Source: Acidobacteriota bacterium (GTDB lineage: Bacteria > Acidobacteriota > Vicinamibacteria > Marinacidobacterales > Marinacidobacteraceae). Taken from it: a stretch of DNA of 38,776 bases. How positions within the stretch are numbered: position 1 is the stretch's first letter; each line of letters begins with the position of its first letter. Of the stretch, positions 33,121-38,776 are shown in pieces. Below the pieces are notes generated by a model that saw only the letters and a program-made list of their open reading frames with translations, searched no databases and had not been told where the DNA came from. Made by a program: the position numbers and the translations under genes. The stretch covers positions 1 to 38,776 of the forward strand of contig JAJDVI010000103.1 in NCBI GenBank assembly GCA_022826195.1, read 5' to 3'.

Positions 33121-33696
33121 ATGTCACTGTCCGAGGCGGTTCGGGTTCTCGTGCTCGGTGCGGGGCGCAGGTTTCCGATCATCGACCGGCAGGGGCTCCG
33201 TACGCTCTTCGCCGGGGATGGAGACCATGCCTTCAATACCGGGCTGCGGAGATTGATCGAACTCGGCCTTGTGGAACGCCTGGCCCGCGGGGTTTACCGG
33301 AACGGCGCCGCGCCGCACCCGGGGCGCCGGGGACTCGGGATGGTCGCCCGGCATCTGCGCCCCGGTCACCTGTGCTACGTAAGCTACGAGTCGGCTCTCG
33401 CAGAGTTCGGGTCCATCAGCCAGGTTCCCATGGTCACCATCGTGGCCACCACCGGGAACGGCGGAGAGCATCGCTCACCTTTCGGCGACCTGGAGTTCTG
33501 CCACACCAGTCGCTCAGCGCCGGAAATCCTTGCGAACACCGTTTTCGACGACCGGCTGGGGCTGCGGTTCGCCACCCCAGAGATGGCGTACGAGGATCTC
33601 GCTCGCGTGCGCCCCGGGAACCTTCATCTGGTGGATCACGACATTCACGCCGAGGTGCTGGCCGATTGGGGACGATCGGAGTCCGCCCATGCGTGA
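33121..33696 (+). CDS. abiEi: AbiEi-family antitoxin and autorepressor (type IV toxin-antitoxin)
   Basis: This 191-residue protein has an N-terminal winged helix-turn-helix (about residues 5-60: PIIDRQGLRTLFAGDG, then LRRLIELGLVERLARGVYRN). A C-terminal AbiEi domain includes YVSYESALAEFG near 82 and EFCHTS near 124. AbiEi counters the AbiEii toxin without binding it and represses the operon. The ATG at 33121 is favoured because family similarity starts there; GGAG lies about 12 bases upstream. It overlaps the toxin gene by 8 bases. The upstream region with two inverted repeats supports autorepression. Confidence 0.87.
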   Translation: MSLSEAVRVLVLGAGRRFPIIDRQGLRTLFAGDGDHAFNTGLRRLIELGLVERLARGVYRNGAAPHPGRRGLGMVARHLRPGHLCYVSYESALAEFGSISQVPMVTIVATTGNGGEHRSPFGDLEFCHTSRSAPEILANTVFDDRLGLRFATPEMAYEDLARVRPGNLHLVDHDIHAEVLADWGRSESAHA

Positions 33697-34612
33697 TTTC
33701 GTCGCCATCGCCGACCAGATCGTGCGCGATGAGCCGGGGCTGGCGGTCTGCCTCCCGGTGATCGAAAAGGAACTCCTGCACGTCGAGATACTGCGCGCCA
33801 TGCATCAGGCGGGACACCTGCGGCGCCTGGCGTTCAAGGGTGGGACGTGCCTGCGCCTCTGTCATGGCGGGCTGCGCTTCAGCGAAGACCTGGACTTCTC
33901 CGGCGGAAGCGCGTTCGATCCCGTGTTGCTGGCGGACATCGAGAACGTGTTGCGGGCGCGGGTCGAGCAACGCTATGGCCTTGAAGTAACCGTGGCGTCA
34001 CCGGCGCCCGTGGATGGCAGAACGCGTTCGGTAAGCCGCTGGGTGGCGCGGATCGTCACCCGCCCGGCCGACCGGGACTCGCGCCTCGGCGTGCAGCGCA
34101 TCAAGCTCGAGATCGACGGCCGGGAGGCGCCACCGGATGTCGCGCCGCTCCCGGTTCGGCAGCGCCACGCTCTGCTGGCGGACGACTTCGCTACCTTCCC
34201 GATTCGGGCGGCATCCATGGCGGACATCTGCACCGACAAGATGGTTGCGTACCCCATGTCCGTGCTGACGCGTGACAACCCGCGACATCGCGACGTATGG
34301 GACATCGCCTGGATCACGGAGCGGCTGGATGCCGATGTCGACAGCCTCGCGGTCCGGGCCGCCGACAAGGTCGAGGTCCGCGGGCTGGGCGCCCGTATGC
34401 CCGATGCGCTGCGGCTCACGGCTGAGCGCAGCGACGCGCTCACCGAGTCCGAGGGTTTTCGCGCCACCTTGCAGCGCTTCGTGCCACGCGACGTGGCCGT
34501 TCGCACCGTCGGAGATCCCCAGTACCGACGGCGGCTCGCCGATACGATCAGAGGAATCTGCGGTTCGCTGCTCACCGCCCTGTCGAAGCAAACGGGCGGA
34601 TCGGGGACGTAG
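33689..34612 (+). CDS. abiEii: AbiEii-family nucleotidyltransferase toxin
   Basis: This 307-residue protein has a DNA polymerase beta-like nucleotidyltransferase fold. The key motif is AFKGGTCLRL (48-57) followed by RFSEDLDFSGG (63 onward), placing catalytic acids at D67 and D69. AbiEii/MenT toxins transfer nucleotides to RNA targets such as tRNA and can stop growth during phage infection. The ATG at 33689 lies inside the antitoxin's last codons (8-base overlap), so the genes are coupled. It converges on the radical SAM gene with 18 bases between. The protein appears complete. Confidence 0.88.
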   Translation: MRDFVAIADQIVRDEPGLAVCLPVIEKELLHVEILRAMHQAGHLRRLAFKGGTCLRLCHGGLRFSEDLDFSGGSAFDPVLLADIENVLRARVEQRYGLEVTVASPAPVDGRTRSVSRWVARIVTRPADRDSRLGVQRIKLEIDGREAPPDVAPLPVRQRHALLADDFATFPIRAASMADICTDKMVAYPMSVLTRDNPRHRDVWDIAWITERLDADVDSLAVRAADKVEVRGLGARMPDALRLTAERSDALTESEGFRATLQRFVPRDVAVRTVGDPQYRRRLADTIRGICGSLLTALSKQTGGSGT

Positions 34613-34630
34613 CCACCGATCTCTCGATCT

Positions 34631-37471
34631 TCAACCCGGTCGGGCGCTCGTGGGCCGCGGGAGGTCCTGGACGACGGGAACCGGCGCCCCCGGCTCGCAG
34701 GCGGTCCGCACGATCTCGGTGTTCACCGGCTCGAAGCCGGCCAGCGCCCGGGTGATCTCCCCGGGACGCGGCGTCGAACCGCTTCCGGCCAGCACCATCC
34801 GGAACCGGAGGGTGAGCCGGTCGGCGGAGCAACCGAGGAGCGCCGCCTCGGCGCCGGCGGGGGCGAGACGGACATCGTCCACGAAGTCCCGGAGGTTCAC
34901 CTCCACCGTGCGTTCGGCCGGCCCGGCGGGCGCCCGCGGACCGCGGCGCCGCGATTTCGCCTTCACGCGGCGGGTCAGCTCGACGGGCCAGGAATCGGCG
35001 TCCGAGAATGCCTGCAGGCGGGCCTCGACGCTTCCCGGCTCGAGGTCGGCGGCAAGGAGCACTGCGTAGCGCAGCGCAGCGATCCAGCGGGAGAGCCTGG
35101 GCTCGCCCGGATGGACGCGGGCCAGCTCCGTGAACCGCAGCCCTTCCTCGGAAGCTCCCCGCAGCGCCTCCAGCACCCGGGCCTCCGGCAGCTCCTCGGT
35201 CAGCGCGAACTCGCAGAACTCGCCGAGCGACTGCACCCCGAGCGGCAGGGCCGGACCGAAACTGAGCTTCGGACGGGGCGAGAAGCCCTCGCTGAAGCGG
35301 ATGGGGAGGCCGGCGCGGCGGAGCACCCGCGGGAGGATGCGGATCAACTCGCCGTGACCCCGGAGCGCCATGGGGCCGAACTTGTCGAACCGCGCCCGGT
35401 AGACGACCGGGTCGCCCTGGAAGGTGCGGACGGGAGGCGCCGGGCGGCGCGAGCCGGCCGGGGACGCGGGCGGCGCCGCGGCGGCGACCACCGGGAGCAG
35501 GACCTCTTCGGTGCTGCGCGGTTCCTCGGCGCCCAGGCTCTCCAGGAACTCGATCCGCTCGGTCCGCATTCCGTCGAGGTCGCAGGCGACGCCGCAGTGG
35601 TAGCAGACCAGCCTGCGCTCGTCGGCCCGGGCGTCGGCGGCGTTCGTGTGGTGGACCTGCATCGAAACCGGCTTCCCGCACGGCGGCGAGGCGCGGTCTT
35701 TCAGCGACCGCCGGTACTCGCGGAGCAGGAAGCCGTCCGCGAGTCCGACGTCCACGTGCTCCCAGGGAAGCCGGCCGTCCACCGGGATCGTGCCGAGGTA
35801 GTCCCCGCGAAGGGCGCCGGTCTCGGATTCCCAGCGTTCGAGGGCTTTTTCCCAGAGCTCCCAGCGGAGCTGCTCGTCCCAGCCGTCGAAACGGGCGCCG
35901 AGCCGGAATGCGATCTCGACCAGCCGCGCCGTCCGGATGTCGCCGCGCGCCAGGATCCCCTCGAGGTGGCTCACCCGCCGGTCGTGGGTGCGGAGCCGGA
36001 AGCCGTCCTGCCGCGCCCGTTCGTGGAGGAGCTCCTGTTTCCGCTCGATCTCGGCCATCGAGTCCTGGGCGCACCACTGGAAGGGGGTGTGCGGCTTGGG
36101 GACGTGGCTCGAAACGGCAACCGTGATCCGGACGCGGCGCTTCGCCTCCCGGTCCCCGATGTGCCGCGCCTGCCGGCCCATGTCGGCGATGCCGAGGACG
36201 TCGGCGTCCTCTTCGGTCGGCAGCCCGATCATGAAGTAGAGCTTGGCCCGGTCCCAGCCCCGCGAGAACACCCGCCGGCAGGTCTCGTAGATGTCCTGCT
36301 CGCTGACGTTCTTGTTGACGACGTCGCGCATCCGCTGCGAACCGGCCTCGGGGGCGAAGGTGAGGCCGGTCGCCTTCACCTGCGAGATGTCGTCGAGGAC
36401 CTCCTCCGGGAGCCCGTAGGCGCGGAGACTCGAGATGCCGAGCGAGACCCGGCGCGGGACGAGCTCTTTCATGACCTCCTTGATCAGAGGCGCCACGCAG
36501 GAGTAGTCGGCGGTGGAGAGCGAGGTGAGCGAGGCCTCGTCGTAGCCGCCCTTCTCCACCGCCGAGACCACCGTGTCCACGATCGCCTTGGGGTCCCGTT
36601 CCCGGACCGGGCGGTAAATCATGCCCGCCTGGCAGAAGCGGCAGCCCTCGGTGCAACCGCGCGCGATCTCCACCGCGGTGCGGTCGAAGATCGCCTCGGC
36701 GGCCGGGACCGGCGAGTCGTCCGGGAACGGGAAGCGGTTCACGTCGTCGAGGAAGGCGCGCTCGGTGCTGAGCGGGACCTCCGGGCGCCGCGCCCGCGAG
36801 ACGTAGGCGAGTCCGGACCGCGGACACACGTCGCGGTCGTAGAGCGCCGGGCAGTAGAGGCCACCTCCGGCCTGCAGCCGCACGAGCATCTCCTCGCGGT
36901 CCTCGACCCCTTCCTCCCGGAGCCGCGCGTGCTCGCGCATGAGTTCCGGCAGCCGCTCCTCGGCGTCCCCGATGAGGAAGCCGTCGATGAAGGGGGCCAT
37001 CGGCTCGGGCTGGGTCGCCACCGGTCCTCCGGCGATGACCAGCGGGTGCTCCGGCTCCCGGTCGTGACTGCGGATCGGAATCCCGCCGAGCTCCAGCATG
37101 TTGAGGACGTTCGTGAAGGTGAGTTCGTACTGGAGCGAGAAGCCCACGATGTCGAAGTCGGCGAGCGCGCGGCGCGTCTCAAGGCTGATGAGCGGCAGCC
37201 GATGCTCGCGCAGCTTCGCTTCCATGTCCGGCCAGGGGCAGAAGACCCGCTCGAGCGCCAGGTCCGGCTGGTCGTTCACCACCTTGTAGAGGATCTTGGT
37301 GCCGAGGTGGCTCATCCCGATGTCGTAGACATCGGGGAAGGCGAACGCCATGCGCGACGCGATTCCCTGGTCCGACTGCTTCACCACCTGGAAGCGCTCG
37401 CCGCCGCCATAGCGGGCTGGGCTCTCCACCTCGTGGAGGAAGGCGGCGTACGGGTGACGGGTTTCGGACAT
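34631..37471 (-). CDS. TIGR03960-type B12-binding radical SAM protein fused to DUF2344
   Basis: This 946-residue protein has an N-terminal cobalamin-binding-like region (residues about 30-230, with YDIGMSHLGTKIL). A radical SAM domain with the cluster motif CTEGCRFC follows (C273, C277, C280). A linker carries a second cysteine cluster, CYHCGVAC (C623, C626, C630), and from about 690 to the end is a DUF2344/TIGR03936 domain (FDKFGPMALRGHGEL, FSEGFSPRPKLSFGPALP). In many bacteria the two halves are separate neighbouring genes, often near rng. The reaction is unknown; RNA modification is a guess from that context. The ATG at 37471 is chosen over an upstream frame that only translates the intergenic repeat. 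Confidence 0.87.
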   Translation of the reverse strand: MSETRHPYAAFLHEVESPARYGGGERFQVVKQSDQGIASRMAFAFPDVYDIGMSHLGTKILYKVVNDQPDLALERVFCPWPDMEAKLREHRLPLISLETRRALADFDIVGFSLQYELTFTNVLNMLELGGIPIRSHDREPEHPLVIAGGPVATQPEPMAPFIDGFLIGDAEERLPELMREHARLREEGVEDREEMLVRLQAGGGLYCPALYDRDVCPRSGLAYVSRARRPEVPLSTERAFLDDVNRFPFPDDSPVPAAEAIFDRTAVEIARGCTEGCRFCQAGMIYRPVRERDPKAIVDTVVSAVEKGGYDEASLTSLSTADYSCVAPLIKEVMKELVPRRVSLGISSLRAYGLPEEVLDDISQVKATGLTFAPEAGSQRMRDVVNKNVSEQDIYETCRRVFSRGWDRAKLYFMIGLPTEEDADVLGIADMGRQARHIGDREAKRRVRITVAVSSHVPKPHTPFQWCAQDSMAEIERKQELLHERARQDGFRLRTHDRRVSHLEGILARGDIRTARLVEIAFRLGARFDGWDEQLRWELWEKALERWESETGALRGDYLGTIPVDGRLPWEHVDVGLADGFLLREYRRSLKDRASPPCGKPVSMQVHHTNAADARADERRLVCYHCGVACDLDGMRTERIEFLESLGAEEPRSTEEVLLPVVAAAAPPASPAGSRRPAPPVRTFQGDPVVYRARFDKFGPMALRGHGELIRILPRVLRRAGLPIRFSEGFSPRPKLSFGPALPLGVQSLGEFCEFALTEELPEARVLEALRGASEEGLRFTELARVHPGEPRLSRWIAALRYAVLLAADLEPGSVEARLQAFSDADSWPVELTRRVKAKSRRRGPRAPAGPAERTVEVNLRDFVDDVRLAPAGAEAALLGCSADRLTLRFRMVLAGSGSTPRPGEITRALAGFEPVNTEIVRTACEPGAPVPVVQDLPRPTSARPG

Positions 37472-37490
37472 GGCGGGGCCGGGGCCGCAC

Positions 37491-37496
37491 ATTCTA
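37491..37496 (-). promoter_or_regulatory. TAGAAT -10-like box of the radical SAM gene
   Basis: On the minus strand TAGAAT lies 19 bases upstream of the ATG at 37471, giving a leader of roughly a dozen bases with no Shine-Dalgarno sequence (GGCCCC-type bases only). Confidence 0.45.
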
Positions 37497-37504
37497 GGAG
37501 CGAA

Positions 37505-37573
37505 CGCCAGCCGAGACGGCGCGCCGGCTTGGAACGCCGGTCTCCAGACCGGCACCGCGGCGCTCCGCGCCGC
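37505..37573 (-). repeat. Two-hairpin intergenic repeat (reverse) between divergent genes
   Basis: On the minus strand hairpin A is GCGGCGC-GGA-GCGCCGC (37557-37573, perfect). A 3-base linker leads to hairpin B GCCGGTCT-GG-AGACCGGC (37536-37553, perfect), then GTTCCAAGCCGG and a weak third hairpin. It lies upstream of the radical SAM start and just beyond its TAGAAT box, unlike most copies, which lie downstream of genes. Confidence 0.85.
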
Positions 37574-37617
37574 GCCCGGCACATCGCCATCCCGCCGGGA
37601 CAACGCCCGCTCGGCGG

Positions 37618-37623
37618 TAGATT
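37618..37623 (+). promoter_or_regulatory. TAGATT -10-like box close to the methyltransferase start
   Basis: TAGATT is followed by 9 bases and the ATG at 37633, with no Shine-Dalgarno sequence. The spacing predicts a message that starts at or within a few bases of the ATG. Confidence 0.45.
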
Positions 37624-37632
37624 CCCGTCCCG

Positions 37633-38436
37633 ATGGCGCAGGACTCCACGGAGATCACGGTCCCGCCCGCCCTCGGTCCGGACCCCCTCCGCATCCACCA
37701 CCCGGAAGGCGCCTTCGTGCCGACGCCCGCCAGCCGGATCGCCCTAGAGGCGATCGCGGCCCACGCCGACCGCTTTCGGGGACGCGGACTCGACTGGGGC
37801 AGCGGTTCCGGGCTGCTCGCCATCGCCGCCGCCCGCCTCGCCGCGGTGGACGAGGTCCTCGGGCTGGAACTCGACGCCCGCGGGGTGGCGGCGGCTCGGG
37901 AGAACGCCCGCCGGAACGGAGCGGCGGACAAGGTGCGATTCATCGAATCGGATGCCTACGACCCGGTCTCGAAGGAAGGCCGCCGGGTGCTCGCCGAACT
38001 CGAAGGCTCCACCGGTTTCATGATCGCGAACCCGCCGTCATCGAGCCCGGTCGGGGACGGGTTCGGAATGCGGCGGGTGGTGGTCCGGGGCGCGCCACGC
38101 TACCTGAGGCCTGGAGGGCTGCTCCTGCTGAGCGTTTCATCCCAGTACGGCGAGGGACGGGTGGCGGGACTCCTTGGCGAAACCCCGGGGTTCCGGCACG
38201 AGGGCGTGGGCGCTTCCACCGGCCTGGTGCCCTTCGACATGGGACGCCCGGACCTCCGGCGCGACGTCGAGACCTACGCCCGCGAGGAGGAGCGGGGCGG
38301 CCTCACCTACGCGTTTCGGAATCCGCGCGATCCGGAGACGCCGATGACCGCGGCCGAGGCATGGAACCACTTCGAGGCTACGGGCGAGAGCCCTCTCTCG
38401 CGGTGGCAGAGCCACCTGCTGGTGTGGAGAGGCTGA
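37633..38436 (+). CDS. Class I SAM-dependent methyltransferase (PrmA/PrmC-like)
   Basis: This 267-residue cytosolic protein has motif I LDWGSGSG (53-60), an acidic ribose-binding site ELD (79-81), and NPPSSSP at 133-139. The NPP motif marks methyltransferases acting on a planar nitrogen, such as glutamine in release factors or adenine/guanine in nucleic acids. The N-terminal FVPTPASR segment fits that group. Length is close to PrmC, but the typical NPPY is NPPS, so the target is uncertain. It is divergent from the radical SAM gene across 161 bases that contain a repeat copy and promoter-like boxes on both sides. Confidence 0.82.
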   Translation: MAQDSTEITVPPALGPDPLRIHHPEGAFVPTPASRIALEAIAAHADRFRGRGLDWGSGSGLLAIAAARLAAVDEVLGLELDARGVAAARENARRNGAADKVRFIESDAYDPVSKEGRRVLAELEGSTGFMIANPPSSSPVGDGFGMRRVVVRGAPRYLRPGGLLLLSVSSQYGEGRVAGLLGETPGFRHEGVGASTGLVPFDMGRPDLRRDVETYAREEERGGLTYAFRNPRDPETPMTAAEAWNHFEATGESPLSRWQSHLLVWRG

Positions 38437-38776
38437 AGCCACCTGATCGAGTTGGCGAACACTCTCCCGGACGCGAACGCGCCGTGGCACATTCGGCGGC
38501 GCGAGCTGGCATCACCACGCGGGTTTCGGGCTCCCGCGCGGCGCCCGCCGGGAGAAGCCGTCATGATCGGTGCTCCTGCACACCCCGCCGGGCATGAACG
38601 CGCGGGCGGGGATGCTGAGGCCCAGGGTGGCCGGGACCGCTTGGAACGCCGGCTTCAGCCGGCACAGCGGCCCGCAGGACCGCCGCAGACCCCTCGTAAG
38701 TCGTTGTTATTGCGGGCGAGTATACACGATCCCCGAAAACGGGGGTCACGTCTGGGGCCACTTCCTCAACGGCCCG
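38437..38776. other. Non-coding tail of the window
   Basis: I see no supported gene in these 340 bases. They contain one copy of the intergenic repeat (38630-38683) and a small stem CCCCG-AAAA-CGGGG (38731-38744) next to an AT-rich TATACA/TATACT patch (38719-38726). That patch could be part of a promoter for a gene outside the window. A short minus-strand frame at 38561-38761 translates the repeat and resembles no family. Confidence 0.6.
38630..38683 (-). repeat. Two-hairpin intergenic repeat (reverse), end copy
   Basis: On the minus strand hairpin A (38667-38683) has a 7-bp stem with one mismatch. The linker TGT and hairpin B GCCGGCT-GA-AGCCGGC (38648-38663, perfect) follow, then GTTCCAAGC. 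It closely matches the copy at 26365-26434. Confidence 0.8.

Noticed and set aside
35111-37747. An 878-codon open frame on the plus strand opposite the radical SAM gene
   Set aside because: It is a mirror of a real gene with conserved CTEGCRFC and DUF2344 motifs. The antisense translation shows no domain and runs through the intergenic repeat into the methyltransferase gene.
32941-38520. A 13-base direct repeat (GGCATCACCACGC at 32941 and 38508) as island boundaries
   Set aside because: About ten chance 13-base matches are expected in a sequence of this size. The interval shows no integrase, and the radical SAM gene inside is not typical cargo.
38704-38744. A promoter or rho-independent terminator near TATACA and CCCCGAAAACGGGG
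   Set aside because: No -35 element lies at a suitable distance on either strand, no T run follows the stem, and the gene it might serve is outside the window. It is noted only as part of the non-coding tail.
38561-38761. A 66-residue minus-strand protein at the window end
   Set aside because: More than half of it translates the intergenic repeat. It has no ribosome site and no family resemblance.

Overview
The window is 38.8 kb of very GC-rich bacterial chromosome, densely packed with 31 protein-coding genes on both strands. No rRNA, tRNA, CRISPR array, prophage or transposase is visible. The gene content suggests an Acidobacteriota- or Gemmatimonadota-like organism: exported DPP-IV-type S9 and DUF885 peptidases, a 1,100-residue Asp-box propeller protein, NHL lipoproteins, DUF1028, L-2-hydroxyglutarate oxidase and DUF3810. 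Three toxin-antitoxin modules and many dispersed palindromes would fit a host-associated or slow-growing lineage. No phylogenetic marker is present, so the phylum is an inference.

Layout. 1-318: three copies of a palindromic repeat. 319-9361: exported S9 peptidase, lhgO (tail to tail), a small exported HExxH protein, DUF3810 protein, and an overlapping acs-pepA operon on the minus strand. 9464-10055: RelB/YafQ-type toxin-antitoxin pair. 10095-13052: trkA-trkH potassium uptake, divergent from an orphan HypE-like AIR-synthase-fold gene. 14166-19201: plus-strand run of four predicted lipoproteins (one unknown, two NHL propellers, one RidA-like), a HAD phosphatase and an exported DUF1028-TPR protein. 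19257-22932: minus-strand, tightly overlapping operon of fatty acid desaturase, condensation-superfamily acyltransferase and GH3-family adenylating enzyme. 23031-26351: exported Asp-box propeller protein. 26472-27048: ParDE. 27206-32856: exported DUF885 peptidase divergent from an exported amidase-asparaginase-asparaginase-like operon. 32857-34612: AT-richer control region and AbiEi/AbiEii. 34631-38436: TIGR03960-type radical SAM protein fused to a DUF2344 domain, divergent from a SAM methyltransferase.

How the genes fit together. Much of the window encodes an exported system for taking apart peptides and amides (S9, HExxH protein, DUF885, amidase, asparaginases, DUF1028, RidA-like lipoprotein). 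Cytoplasmic PepA, Acs and LhgO could process the products. The best candidate for an undescribed pathway is the desaturase-condensation-GH3 operon, which looks like a compact machine for making an unsaturated acyl ester or amide. Four other signals stand out. The tandem asparaginase paralogues lack different catalytic residues. A two-hairpin intergenic repeat shows compensatory changes. TAGAAT-like boxes lie 6-9 bases upstream of start codons and imply leaderless transcripts. The control region of the AbiE operon carries two perfect inverted repeats.
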